Positions 50,571 to 60,451 of a stretch of 64,000 nt of DNA are shown here, piece by piece. The position numbers and the translations under genes were made by a program. The stretch covers positions 124,001 to 188,000 of the forward strand of contig JAFZNO010000013.1 in assembly GCA_017552985.1 (NCBI GenBank). The letters are read 5' to 3'. The notes under the pieces were generated by a model. The model saw nothing but the letters and a program-made list of their open reading frames with translations, was not told the DNA's origin and did no database searches. Origin of the DNA: Lachnospiraceae bacterium (GTDB lineage Bacteria; Bacillota; Clostridia; Lachnospirales; Lachnospiraceae). Every line of letters starts with the position of its first letter. Position 1 is the stretch's first letter.

Positions 50571-50801
50571 ATGAAAACTGTTCAAATTTCTTTAAACTCG
50601 ATCGACAAGGTAAAATCTTTCGTAAACGACATTACTAAGTTTGATTACGATTTCGATCTGGTATCCGGAAGATACGTGATCGATGCCAAGTCCATCATGG
50701 GGATCTTCAGCCTGGATCTTTCCAAGCCCATCGACCTGAACATCCATACCGAGGATGGTGCTGAAGAAGTTCTGAAGGTTCTGAAGAACTACGAGGTTTA
50801 A
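50571..50801 (+). CDS. HPr-like protein lacking the catalytic histidine
   Basis: 76 residues. The second half is HPr-like: IDAKSIMGIFSLDLSKPIDL, with Ser41 at the place of regulatory Ser46. The usual GLHARPA around His15 is absent; the region reads LNSIDKVKSFVND. It cannot carry the PEP-derived phosphate, but might be phosphorylated on Ser41 as Crh is. Single gene with own promoter and terminator. Confidence 0.82.
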   Translation: MKTVQISLNSIDKVKSFVNDITKFDYDFDLVSGRYVIDAKSIMGIFSLDLSKPIDLNIHTEDGAEEVLKVLKNYEV

Positions 50802-50858
50802 TCCTCACGCATCCTTGAATCGCATGGCGGTCCAAGGCTTCACAAAAAGAAACGTACG

Positions 50859-50892
50859 CCCTCCGGAGCAAATGCTTCGGAGGGTGTTTTTA
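50859..50892 (+). terminator. Terminator of the HPr-like gene
   Basis: CCCTCCGGAGCA aa TGCTTCGGAGGG (one G-T) followed by gTTTTTattc. Confidence 0.88.
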
Positions 50893-52068
50893 TTCTACGA
50901 TGATCAATTCTTCCGTTTCCAGAGCTTTCTTTACCAGCTCGTCCATTTTCTCCCCAAGCTTTTCCTCATGCCTGCGAATGTACTTGGGATTGGGCTTTGT
51001 GACGGGGTGCTTTGCCACAAAGATGGTACAACAATCCTCAAAGGGCTGGATTGAGGTTTCATAGGTACCAATCTTCTCCGAAACGTCAACAATGTCCTGC
51101 TTGTCAAAGCCGATGAGGGGCCGGTAAATGGGAAGCTCGCAGACCTCATTGATGACGGCCATGGAAGCCAAAGTCTGGGAAGCCACCTGTCCAATGCTCT
51201 CGCCGGTGACCAGTCCAAGGCATTCCGTGTCCAGGGCGAGCTTTTCCGCAAGCCGCATCATGTAACGCTTCATAATGATGGTCAGCTCCTCGTGCGGACA
51301 CGTTTCATAGATATGGAGTTGTACGTCCGTAAAGTTGATCACGTGAAGGTAGATGGGTCCCGCATATTTTGCAACGATCCTGGCGAGATCCACTACCTTT
51401 TGCTTCGCGCGCTCGCTGGTATATGGCGGCGCGTGGAAATAAACCGCGTCAATCTTGACGCCGCGCTTTGCGATCATGTAACCGGCCACGGGGGAATCAA
51501 TGCCGCCGGAAAGAAGGAGCATGGCCTTTCCGCCAGTCCCCACGGGCATGCCGCCGGGTCCGGGAATAATCTCGGAATAAATATAGATCTTCTCGCGGAT
51601 CTCCACGTTCAGCATAATATCCGGCTCATGAACGTCCACGGACATCTCCGGATATGCATTCAAAAGCACCTCACCGAGATCCGCGTTGATTTCCATGGAT
51701 TCCTTGGGATAATCCTTGCGCGCGCGGCGTGCATTCACCTTAAAGGTCTTATTCTTGTCGGGATACACCTTGTCGACGTATTCCACAATGCGCTCAGCCA
51801 GCTTGTCAAAGCCCTCATCCTCCGCGTAAACCACGGGACAGATGCCTGAGATTCCAAAGACCTGCTTTAGACACGCAACGGTCTCGTCAAAATCAAATTC
51901 GCCTTCCGCCTCCACAAAGATCCTTCCCTGGGTCTTGTGCACGAAAAACTTTCCTTCACAGCGCTTCAGGGCCACCTTGATCTGATGCACCAACGCATCC
52001 TCAAACAGATGCCTGTTCTTTCCCTTCACGCCAATTTCCGCGTACTTAATCAAAAATGCCTTAAACAT
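50890..52068 (-). CDS. thiI: tRNA 4-thiouridine synthetase ThiI
   Basis: 392 residues. Ferredoxin-like and THUMP domains (~1-165), then the PP-loop LLLSGGIDSPVAGY (~184-197) and CTIFVAKHP near the end. It lacks a rhodanese domain, as in the shorter Gram-positive form. Sulfur would come from the cysteine desulfurase encoded next to it. Makes s4U8 in tRNA. Confidence 0.95.
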   Translation of the reverse strand: MFKAFLIKYAEIGVKGKNRHLFEDALVHQIKVALKRCEGKFFVHKTQGRIFVEAEGEFDFDETVACLKQVFGISGICPVVYAEDEGFDKLAERIVEYVDKVYPDKNKTFKVNARRARKDYPKESMEINADLGEVLLNAYPEMSVDVHEPDIMLNVEIREKIYIYSEIIPGPGGMPVGTGGKAMLLLSGGIDSPVAGYMIAKRGVKIDAVYFHAPPYTSERAKQKVVDLARIVAKYAGPIYLHVINFTDVQLHIYETCPHEELTIIMKRYMMRLAEKLALDTECLGLVTGESIGQVASQTLASMAVINEVCELPIYRPLIGFDKQDIVDVSEKIGTYETSIQPFEDCCTIFVAKHPVTKPNPKYIRRHEEKLGEKMDELVKKALETEELIIVE

Positions 52069-52195
52069 ATCTTTCTCCCTTAATGTCTTCCTCTCTGAAC
52101 GTGCCTTTGTTCAATACCTTCTCCATATAAATGCGTCTGCGTTTAATGCCTTCTCCTTTGAACGTGCCTGCGAAGAAGACGGATAAGGTTTCCTT

Positions 52196-53368
52196 TTATC
52201 GTTTTCTTGTATACATCCGAAGCATTGGCACGATCTCCCGAAGCACTGATAAAGTATACTCCAACTCCTGCTGATTCGTAAAGACCGAAAAACTAAACCG
52301 GATGGTAGATCCCAGCAGATCCTGCGAAATCCCCATGGCCTTTAACGTGGCGGACGGCTGGGGCTTTCTTGCGGAGCAGGCGCTGCCCGCCGATACGAAA
52401 ATCCCCCGTTCCTCCAAAGCGTGAAGCAATACTTCGCTCCGGACTCCCTTGAAGGAAACGCTGACCACGTGGGGTGCCGTGCCCTCACCGTGAGGCATTT
52501 CGGGAAGCAGTCCATTAATGCGCGTTCCTTCCATCTGCTGAATGCCGTCGATAAAGAAGCTCTTGCATCCCTCTAATTTTCTGACGTCCTCGTCATAATT
52601 ATCATATAATTTCTTCGCCGCCATGGCCATGCCGGCAATGCCAGGTACGTTTTCGGTTCCGGACCGGAGGTTCCCCTGCTGCCCGCCGCCAAACAGAATG
52701 GGGCGAACCCGCACTTTTTCATCCACATAAAGAAGTCCAACTCCTTTGGGACCATGAATCTTATGGCCGCTTACGCTCATCAGGTCAATATTCATCTTCT
52801 TGGGATAGATTTTCGCCTTGCCAAAGCCCTGTACCGCATCCACGTGGAACAGTGTGTTGGGATTCATGCGTTTGATCAATGCGCCCGCCTCGGCGATGGG
52901 TTGCTGCGCGCCAACTTCATTGTTTGTATGCATGATAGATACCAAGATCGTGTCCTGCCGCATGCTGCGCTGCAAATCCTCCAGGCGGATGCGTCCGTTA
53001 GCGTCCACGGGAAGGTAAGTCACCTGAAATCCCTGTTCTTCCAGATAATGCATGGTCTGCAGGATCGCAGGATGCTCGATCTGCGTCGTGATGAGGTGCC
53101 GTCCCCGTCGCTGATAGGCTGAAGCTACGCCCCGGAGCGCCAGATTGTCAGATTCCGTGCCGCCGGAGGTAAATAAAAGCTCCTTCTCATTTACCTTCAA
53201 TATTTTCGCCAGGGTTTCCTTTGCGCTGCGAAGAATCTGCTCCGCCTCCATTCCCTTTAAGTGCAGGCTGGAGGGATTGCCATATTGCTGACACATGATC
53301 TGCGTCATATAAGCCGCAACTTCAGGAAAAACCTGTGTGGTTGCGGAATTGTCCAAATAAACTTCCAT
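52196..53368 (-). CDS. Cysteine desulfurase (NifS/IscS class)
   Basis: 390 residues from the ATG at 53368, with AGGAGG four bases upstream; longer readings are Pro/Ser-rich noise from the rsmE overlap. PLP lysine in SGHKIHGPKG, YLDNSATTQV at the start, catalytic loop SAGSACSA. Next to thiI, so it likely feeds tRNA thiolation. Confidence 0.94.
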   Translation of the reverse strand: MEVYLDNSATTQVFPEVAAYMTQIMCQQYGNPSSLHLKGMEAEQILRSAKETLAKILKVNEKELLFTSGGTESDNLALRGVASAYQRRGRHLITTQIEHPAILQTMHYLEEQGFQVTYLPVDANGRIRLEDLQRSMRQDTILVSIMHTNNEVGAQQPIAEAGALIKRMNPNTLFHVDAVQGFGKAKIYPKKMNIDLMSVSGHKIHGPKGVGLLYVDEKVRVRPILFGGGQQGNLRSGTENVPGIAGMAMAAKKLYDNYDEDVRKLEGCKSFFIDGIQQMEGTRINGLLPEMPHGEGTAPHVVSVSFKGVRSEVLLHALEERGIFVSAGSACSARKPQPSATLKAMGISQDLLGSTIRFSFSVFTNQQELEYTLSVLREIVPMLRMYTRKR

Positions 53369-53432
53369 GGGACCTCCTAAATACTTTCCTATACTATCAT
53401 ATTCCCAAAATTCTTGCCGCGTTCCAACATCC

Positions 53433-54236
53433 TTAGGCTTCCAGCTGGTAGCCGAGCCATGCGAGGATGGCGAGGGGGGCCGTCTCGGTGCGGAGGATGC
53501 GGCGTCCAAGGGTGATGGGCTCGATGCCGGCCTCCTGGGCTGCCTGGATTTCGGCTTCATCAAAGCCGCCCTCCGGGCCAATAAAAATGGCAATCGACTG
53601 GCCGGGCTTGATGCTCTCTATGAGCTGACGCGTCTTCTCCATCCCTTCCGCAAGCTCATAAGGAATGAGCTTCACGTCCATTTCCTTCGCAAGCTCCAGC
53701 GCTTTCTTAAAGCTCACGGGTTCCTTCACTTCCGGGATGATGCCGCGCTTGCTCTGCTTTGCGGCAGCCTCGGAAATCTGCTGCCATCTGGCCGTCTTTG
53801 CCTTCGCTTTTTTCTCATCGAGTTTTACCACGGAGCGCTTTGTCTCCACGGGGATCACTTGATAAACGCCAAGCTCCACGGACTTTTGAATGATGAGCTC
53901 AAGTTTGTCCGCCTTGGGAAGTCCCTGAAACAAGTAAATCTTGGAGGGAAGCTCCACGCCATCCTCCTTGATAAAGCGAAGTTCGCACTCGACTGTAGCT
54001 TCCTGCCACACACCGCCTGCAATCCCGATCCCACAGGCTTCCGCATGCTCACCTTTCTCATGAAAGGCCCGAATGGCGCAGCGGTACTCCTTCCCGTCCT
54101 GCCCATTGCTGACGGCAAGCTCTTCGCCACTCTTCATCCGCAACACGTTTTTGATATGATTTACGTCCGCGCCCGTGATCGTCACCGTCTTATTTAGGGC
54201 GTCAATTTGCGCTTGATCCACAAAAAACTGATACAT
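53433..54236 (-). CDS. rsmE: 16S rRNA m3U1498 methyltransferase
   Basis: 267 residues. N-terminal PUA-like domain (~1-75) and C-terminal SPOUT knot domain with IFIGPEGGFDEAEI and LGRRILRTETAPLAIL. Methylates U1498 of 16S rRNA. In these bacteria it usually follows prmA; here the toxin cassette separates them. Confidence 0.95.
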   Translation of the reverse strand: MYQFFVDQAQIDALNKTVTITGADVNHIKNVLRMKSGEELAVSNGQDGKEYRCAIRAFHEKGEHAEACGIGIAGGVWQEATVECELRFIKEDGVELPSKIYLFQGLPKADKLELIIQKSVELGVYQVIPVETKRSVVKLDEKKAKAKTARWQQISEAAAKQSKRGIIPEVKEPVSFKKALELAKEMDVKLIPYELAEGMEKTRQLIESIKPGQSIAIFIGPEGGFDEAEIQAAQEAGIEPITLGRRILRTETAPLAILAWLGYQLEA

Positions 54237-54279
54237 TTCGATTCCTCTTCAGGATGCCTTATCCGCAACTCTTTCCGTT

Positions 54280-55365
54280 CTACGTGAGAAAGGTTAATTT
54301 GTGCGCAGGCGTTTGTTTCATGGTTTTTTCTATCATGTTGTATAAAAGAAGCGTGGTGTTTTCATTCTCTCCACCCAAAATCTTCTGTAGATACACCATG
54401 CACGGGTTCACCCAGTTTTCATCCGGGGATACGACACAAAATACTGCGTCTTCAGCCGTACTTCCTACTCCCTTCCACTTCCAGCCGTAACCGGTTACCA
54501 GGGCATGTCCATAAAGGCATCCAAGCCCAATGGCGACGTCCGCAACGTCCCCATACTGTCTGGGATATCGCCCGGTACGTATCACCTTATCCACAGCCTT
54601 GTAAACTCGCGCCGCCAGATCCTTACCCTCAGAATACTTGGGGATCCAAAACAGCTTTCTTGCGTAGGCAATCTCACTGTTGATCTCCGACGTCACCTCG
54701 TCATCCAGATCACCGACATACGCTAATCCCTCCGCTTCGGGAGAAGACTGTTCATTCGGTATGCCCGCTGCATCAGCATGATTCTTCTCACCCGCAGCTG
54801 CAGGCGCTGCCTGTTCCTGAACCGACTGTTCCTCACTGTCCCAGACCAGTTCAAATTCAAAACCGGTCAGGCCGTTCTCTTCCACTGCCTGTTTGAATGC
54901 ATCCGAAACGAAAGGCCATCTTCTTCTCTCGTCTACAATCTTGAAAATGTGATGATTCTTTAATTCATCGCACTCTCGAAAAGAGTATTTGATAAACCTC
55001 ATGATTCCACCATCACTATATGTTTTGTATATCGACTCTTTGTAATCAACGACATCCAAAATGGCCGTTATGTTGACTGCCACAAATTTCCTCTCACTAA
55101 ACACCAGTTCCAATTCTTCTGATGAGTTCTCAATTAATGGCCTTAATATCCGTAAAGCATTTTCACTTAGCACGGGAATTGTAAATCCAGGATAATCACT
55201 CCATTTTGGTCTCTTTTTTTTCTCCAATGGCTCAACGGGTAAGGGAATCCATTCAGACTTTAGGGATCGTCCGTCAAAGGCCTGAAGTTCATCTGCAGTA
55301 AAATCTTTTACTGGACATAAATTCTCATACTTATTAACTTCCGCACATAGTTTCCATATCTTCAT
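54280..55365 (-). CDS. Probable two-domain immunity protein (Imm43-like + DUF3806-like)
   Basis: 361 residues, no signal peptide, cytoplasmic. N-terminal ~180 residues fit the Imm43/DUF1629 immunity fold (PGFTIPVLSENALRILRP, FVAVNITAILDVVDYKES, HHIFKIVDERRRWPFVSDAF). After an Ala/Glu-rich linker, ~235-330 resembles DUF3806 (DVAIGLGCLYGHALVTGYGW, CVVSPDENWVNPCMVYLQ). Starts 24 bp after the toxin stop, with a ribosome site, so it is cotranscribed. Two-domain architecture suggests protection against more than one toxin, or a fusion of two genes. Confidence 0.78.
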   Translation of the reverse strand: MKIWKLCAEVNKYENLCPVKDFTADELQAFDGRSLKSEWIPLPVEPLEKKKRPKWSDYPGFTIPVLSENALRILRPLIENSSEELELVFSERKFVAVNITAILDVVDYKESIYKTYSDGGIMRFIKYSFRECDELKNHHIFKIVDERRRWPFVSDAFKQAVEENGLTGFEFELVWDSEEQSVQEQAAPAAAGEKNHADAAGIPNEQSSPEAEGLAYVGDLDDEVTSEINSEIAYARKLFWIPKYSEGKDLAARVYKAVDKVIRTGRYPRQYGDVADVAIGLGCLYGHALVTGYGWKWKGVGSTAEDAVFCVVSPDENWVNPCMVYLQKILGGENENTTLLLYNMIEKTMKQTPAHKLTFLT

Positions 55366-55389
55366 AACACATTGTCACCTTTCTCGAAA

Positions 55390-58300
55390 TTAATTTGGGA
55401 ATGTTCCGTTTAATAACATAGTAGCAATATCTTCCAGAATTTCCCGCGCTCGTTTTTCGCTTGTTGCATCTTGCAGTAATCTATTTACGGTCTCATAGTA
55501 CTTGTTTGTGTGCAAACTGGGATGGTATGCTGCGGGCGAAACATTCTTTACAGTTGGTAGAAACACTCCATTAACCGCATCATTTATATCTATCCCATAT
55601 TTTAACAAAATCGCTCTAGCCTCCCTAGCTCCTTTTGCCCTCCCTGCAACAATATGATGCGTTGCAAACGGAAAATTAGGTGTTACCTTTCCAAGTTTTT
55701 TTATCATGTTGTCTCTTAATACTCTTGCACTTGGTTTGGATCCCTTTTCCAAAATCTTTATTGCATTGTCAGCATACCCTGCTTTCTTTAGCAGTTTTGC
55801 AAGCCCTTTCCTTTCTATATCCGTCATTCTTGTAAGGTCGGATTTTGCAAGTTTCATAATTGCTGCATCAAATTCGTCACTTTTGGATACCTGTTTCGCC
55901 AAATCAGGAAAGTTTTTTTCCAAAAACTCAACAAGCTCGATTATTAATGATGGATTATCTGCATTCTTCGCAATAAACTTAACACACTTTCCTGAAGAAC
56001 CAGCAATATCACCGAAAACGGGAAATAATCCCACCATGCTTAGTCCCGTCATCAGAGGTCTTCCGTAATATGTATTTGCTGCAACGTCACGAATGTCAAT
56101 TAGCGGAAGAAAACTACCTACAATCTGACCGGCCATTGTAGGAAAATCCTGCGGATCCTTAATGAAATCTCCTTTAAGAGCTCCATTCAAAAAAGCGAGC
56201 AGATATTCATCCCATGTCATGTCATAAACATAAGGACTAGTACCTTCGGCCATTTCTTGTTTATCAAGTCTTCCGTCATGATCCGCATCTTCCTCAAGCG
56301 GATCATATCCCAAATCCACCTCAAATCCATCTCTAAGTCCGTCATAATCGGTATCCTGACGCTTAGCCGCCGTTCCCCAGACATACAACTCATCTTCATC
56401 CCACAAGCCATCATGATCTGTATCCTGATCGCATGGATTGCAAACAAAATGTGCAAGTATTCGCACTTTTGTTTTATCTTCATTTAATTCATAAGAACAT
56501 CCGGTAACTTCATCTCCGTCGAAAATACCATCATCATCCGTATCTTTGTCATTCTCATCTAAATGAATGGGTTTATTTCCATAAGCTACAATATTTCTCT
56601 CATAAAAATCAGCCAGACCGTCTTCGTCCGTATCCGTTTTATCATCAACGCGATAGTATACTTGCTCATATAACCAATTTATCAGATCATTTGGGCTGTC
56701 CGGATTTCTGGTTTCACTAAGATAATCCCCATTTACTTTAAGCAAGTAATTTGTTTCTTTTCTTATATCATCATCTGAATAACTTCCATTGTTGTTCCAA
56801 ATATTATAATATGCGAAAGATACCGTGCTTTTCTTTACGTTATGCTCCCATAGCTGAATCGCATTCACTTGCGAAACATCTTTTTCCATTATGCCATCAT
56901 CAATAAAGAAAACCATATGTTTCTCTTTATCATGATCATCCGTATCCAACATGGAATACGCTAATCTTGAGCCCTTAGAATATCCGGTAGCCCCTTCAGA
57001 TTTAAAATACTCAGACGTTAAAAATGATTTTAATAATTCTTTGTCATTGGTTAATTCTTCCGTAAAGCTTTCGGCAACATCTGCACACCTAATGATTCCC
57101 ATCTTACAACCATCAGGCATTTTATCAATCAAATCCTTGGCATATTGTAATCTTTTATAAAGAGGATCTCTATTTCCCATGGAAAGTGAGTCTTCTATTA
57201 CCAACACCACTTCGGTCTCAGCTTGACCCCAAAATTGATCGGCATCTCTCCACACCTGTTTTTCATAATACCATCCGTTAAACATGAATTTACTGAAAAA
57301 CAAAAGATAGGTAGAAAAATGCTTAACCTTTGCAATAGCAACATTATTAATCACGGTAGTTTCTATTGCTTCAAGTTCCTGTGTTTCTTGATTAAAATAA
57401 CATATAATTGGATCAAACTCAGGATCATTTAATAATTCTTCCGGAAACTCGAATCTAATAGTTGCTTCAGATATGTCTCCTCGTACTGAAAAATCGTATG
57501 CGCCGCCTACATACTCTTTTGCATCCTCTGGAATATAATACGAATCGTCCTTATGAACTGAAAGACTATCTGCCTGCTCTCCAGTTAATTCAGCTTCAAC
57601 GGAAACCCTTACATTATCTTCATCCTGCGATACGACAATGACGCGAACGCGAGCATCATATCCATTGGGATCTGACCCTAACGTAATTTCCAACCCATCC
57701 CAAATCTTATCACCATCAGAGTCCTTATTTGTTGGATTTGTATTATGGATGCGAAGTTCCTCTTCATCCTGTAAACCATCTTCATCCGTATCTTTATTTT
57801 GCGGATTCGTAGAAAGCAATATCTCATCATAATTTGATAATCCATCGCCGTCTTCGTCATCCTGCGCATCGCCAATTCCATCGCCATCTGAATCTGGATT
57901 CGTAGGATTAGTTAGCGTAAAGAACACCTCTTCATAGTCACTTAATCCATCACCATCTGAATCCGGCAAATCCTTCCTTGTTCCTAAATACTCCTCATAA
58001 TAATTTGGTAAACCGTCCTCATCGTCATCATTTCGGTCAAGTTCAGTTTGTGAATTATCATCGTTTTGCCATATTATTACTATGTCATCTTTGATTATGA
58101 CGCCTGACTTTTCCCTAGCAAAAACTTCTATGGTATTTCGGCCTTCCGACAACTCTAGGGCTTGTGTCGTCCATTCAGAAGCAACAGGGATGGCATATCG
58201 CTTAGAACCACCTTCCTCGTTTATTTCAAGCCACAACTCATCTATTAACTCCGCTCCCGAAAGAGTACCGTGCAGAACAATCTCGCTATTTGACGATCTT

Positions 58301-59175
58301 ACTTCGTTCGGTATTTCCGTACCCTCAAAATCAAATTTATCTATCTGCAAAATGCATTCTTGTACTGCTTCTATTTGATTTACGTCATATAAAACAATAT
58401 TCGTGGGTTCACTTTTATCGCCTACGGCATTAAACCCAAATAAAATCGTTTGCCCGGGCAAAATATTAGCATTATAACCATTATTTTGTATTACGTAATG
58501 ATTGTTTTCATGTTTTATAGTCGATGCATTCCAAATATCATATATCTCACCGCCAAAATCAAATTCAATTACCCAATCTTCTAAGCTAGATCTGTCTAAT
58601 CTGTTCGAGACAGCGATTTCAGCCGTATATCCATCATCCCACTGACTATTTATTCTAAAATCAACTGAATAGATTTCTTGATCAACCTGATCTAAATTTC
58701 CTAAAAACAGATAACGAACTGGAAAATTCGTAAAATCGCCTTGTCCTCTAAATCCAAAACTGACTTTTTCCCCCACATTAATATCTTGGTTCCATCCTGC
58801 ATTTTTAATCTTGTATCCCGTTTCCGTTTTTTCATCAATGGCAGCATTCCATATATCAACCACACTTCCAGCCCATGTCATATCCAAACACCAATTTTGA
58901 ATCGACTCGGAACTCTCATTAGCGATAATTACCTCAGCAATATATCCATCATCCCACTGATCCAGGAGGCTAAACTGCACGTGACACCCCACTGCGTTAG
59001 ATACCTCCAAGCATGCACTTTGGGACATATTATTATTTTCAATACTCTGCGCCGCTATTATGCCAGTTTGTCCAGAAAGCTGCTCGGAATATGCGGTGAC
59101 TTGAGAATCCACACATAAAACCAGCAAAGCCACCGTAAGGAACCACGCCAAACTCTTCATCAATTCTCTTCTCAT
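55390..59175 (-). CDS. Secreted polymorphic toxin: CBM2 x2, TSP3, VWA, AHH nuclease
   Basis: 1261 residues from the ATG at 59175 (AGGAGG upstream). Order: signal peptide ~1-29; CBM2-like modules ~62-165 and ~170-265 (both with QWDDGY and DIWNA); Ig-like ~270-370; TSP3 calcium repeats ~382-500 (DSDGDGLSDYEE type); beta domain ~505-625; VWA ~654-815, with MIDAS start EDSLS (Glu in place of the first Asp); more TSP3 repeats ~848-978; a helical pre-toxin region ~985-1070 (AGQIVGSFLPLIDIRDVAAN); AHH nuclease ~1168-1256 with THH at 1172-1174, NGVFLP and HPSLHT. It should bind cellulose or a cell surface, and the released nuclease would kill competitors. Confidence 0.87.
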   Translation of the reverse strand: MRRELMKSLAWFLTVALLVLCVDSQVTAYSEQLSGQTGIIAAQSIENNNMSQSACLEVSNAVGCHVQFSLLDQWDDGYIAEVIIANESSESIQNWCLDMTWAGSVVDIWNAAIDEKTETGYKIKNAGWNQDINVGEKVSFGFRGQGDFTNFPVRYLFLGNLDQVDQEIYSVDFRINSQWDDGYTAEIAVSNRLDRSSLEDWVIEFDFGGEIYDIWNASTIKHENNHYVIQNNGYNANILPGQTILFGFNAVGDKSEPTNIVLYDVNQIEAVQECILQIDKFDFEGTEIPNEVRSSNSEIVLHGTLSGAELIDELWLEINEEGGSKRYAIPVASEWTTQALELSEGRNTIEVFAREKSGVIIKDDIVIIWQNDDNSQTELDRNDDDEDGLPNYYEEYLGTRKDLPDSDGDGLSDYEEVFFTLTNPTNPDSDGDGIGDAQDDEDGDGLSNYDEILLSTNPQNKDTDEDGLQDEEELRIHNTNPTNKDSDGDKIWDGLEITLGSDPNGYDARVRVIVVSQDEDNVRVSVEAELTGEQADSLSVHKDDSYYIPEDAKEYVGGAYDFSVRGDISEATIRFEFPEELLNDPEFDPIICYFNQETQELEAIETTVINNVAIAKVKHFSTYLLFFSKFMFNGWYYEKQVWRDADQFWGQAETEVVLVIEDSLSMGNRDPLYKRLQYAKDLIDKMPDGCKMGIIRCADVAESFTEELTNDKELLKSFLTSEYFKSEGATGYSKGSRLAYSMLDTDDHDKEKHMVFFIDDGIMEKDVSQVNAIQLWEHNVKKSTVSFAYYNIWNNNGSYSDDDIRKETNYLLKVNGDYLSETRNPDSPNDLINWLYEQVYYRVDDKTDTDEDGLADFYERNIVAYGNKPIHLDENDKDTDDDGIFDGDEVTGCSYELNEDKTKVRILAHFVCNPCDQDTDHDGLWDEDELYVWGTAAKRQDTDYDGLRDGFEVDLGYDPLEEDADHDGRLDKQEMAEGTSPYVYDMTWDEYLLAFLNGALKGDFIKDPQDFPTMAGQIVGSFLPLIDIRDVAANTYYGRPLMTGLSMVGLFPVFGDIAGSSGKCVKFIAKNADNPSLIIELVEFLEKNFPDLAKQVSKSDEFDAAIMKLAKSDLTRMTDIERKGLAKLLKKAGYADNAIKILEKGSKPSARVLRDNMIKKLGKVTPNFPFATHHIVAGRAKGAREARAILLKYGIDINDAVNGVFLPTVKNVSPAAYHPSLHTNKYYETVNRLLQDATSEKRAREILEDIATMLLNGTFPN

Positions 59176-59209
59176 TTTCCCCTCCTGAAACAATCGATAT
59201 TTTTAACTC

Positions 59210-60193
59210 TTACTTCCTCGCGGTCACGCTGACCCACTCGCCCTGATACGTTACCTCAAGCACTTCCATGCCTGCTGCTTTCACTGCCTCGACAACGGTC
59301 TGCTCCTTGTCATCAATAATTCCGGAAGTAATATAGATTCCGCCGGGTTTTAGCTGATGGAGGATGACGGGCGTCAGGGGCACGAGAACGTCCGCAAGAA
59401 TATTTGCGACAACAATGTCATATTTTTCATAACCCACCTGATCCTGGACTTCCTTCTCCGTGATAATATTGCCGATCATCATGGTAAACTGCTCGGGGCG
59501 GATCCCGTTATTTGCGCAATTATCCTCCACGGCAGGCACGGCACAGGGATCCAGGTCCGTTCCCACCACGTGCTTCGCGCCAAACATGAGGGAGAGAATG
59601 CCAAGGATGCCGCTTCCGGTGCCCACGTCGAGAAGCTCCGTCTCCGGGGTGATGAACTTGCGAAGCTGGCGGATGCAAAGCTGCGTGGTCTCGTGCATGC
59701 CCGTTCCAAAGGCCGTGCCGGGATCGATGTGCAGCACCATGCGCTCGCCATCCTCTGGCTTTACGTCCTCCCAGGAAGGAATGACAAGTATGTCATCTAT
59801 ATAGAATTGGTGGAAATATTGTTTCCAGTTGTTGATCCAGTCAATGTCCTCGGTCTCGTCCACGGTGATGGTACCCTCACCGATCTCGCAGAATGCGCGA
59901 AGATCGTCAAGCTCCCGCCTCACGTCCTCCAAAATGGATTCCCTCGTGCGCTCCTCGCCCTGTACCAAAAGCGTTCCGTCCTCCTGCTCCTCCACGAAGA
60001 AGCTCAGGTACGCCACGCCGTCATCCGCAGGTCCCTCCGGCAGGATGTCCACAAACATCTGCTCCTTCTCCAGCGCCGTGAGCGGAACCTTATCCTCGAT
60101 CTGCGCGCCCTCCAGACCGATGTCATAAAGGGTGCTGATGATAATGTCCTCCGCGTCCGTAACCGTCTTTATCTTAAACTTTGTCCACTTCAC
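59210..60193 (-). CDS. prmA: Ribosomal protein L11 methyltransferase
   Basis: 327 residues from a GTG at 60193, 9 bp after AAGGAGG; longer readings lack a site. N-terminal substrate-binding domain, then the SAM domain: IDPGTAFGTGMHETTQLC, LLDVGTGSGILGI, GTDLDPCAV, ANILADVL. Methylates L11 in the cytoplasm. Stands 16 bp beyond the toxin gene start. Confidence 0.95.
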   Translation of the reverse strand: MKWTKFKIKTVTDAEDIIISTLYDIGLEGAQIEDKVPLTALEKEQMFVDILPEGPADDGVAYLSFFVEEQEDGTLLVQGEERTRESILEDVRRELDDLRAFCEIGEGTITVDETEDIDWINNWKQYFHQFYIDDILVIPSWEDVKPEDGERMVLHIDPGTAFGTGMHETTQLCIRQLRKFITPETELLDVGTGSGILGILSLMFGAKHVVGTDLDPCAVPAVEDNCANNGIRPEQFTMMIGNIITEKEVQDQVGYEKYDIVVANILADVLVPLTPVILHQLKPGGIYITSGIIDDKEQTVVEAVKAAGMEVLEVTYQGEWVSVTARK

Positions 60194-60380
60194 TTTCCAT
60201 ACCCTCCTTGGACCTATTGCATTCTTCCGATCTCCAAAATCCAAACGTATTGCCGCGTAAATCCGCACATCGCCGTCGTTTCACGCAATCACCCAAATTA
60301 TATACGCAAATGCTCCCTTTTGTCAAAAGAAAACCACCCCCCATCCTCCCGAAAACGTTCATTTCGCCGCTTTTTGTCTA

Positions 60381-60409
60381 TTGCGTTAGCACGTAACAGG
60401 TTTTATAAT
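60381..60409 (+). promoter_or_regulatory. Promoter of the lipoprotein / J-protein operon
   Basis: TTGCGT (60381-60386), 17 bp, TATAAT (60404-60409), 43 bp before the ATG. Confidence 0.72.
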
Positions 60410-60451
60410 AAAATTGATTCCACGGAAACCCATACTACAAGGAGAATCGTT

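Noticed and set aside
59357-60451. Long upstream extension of the lipoprotein at 60452
   Set aside because: The extension is antisense to prmA. The ATG at 60452 has AAGGAG, a promoter and a signal peptide directly after it.
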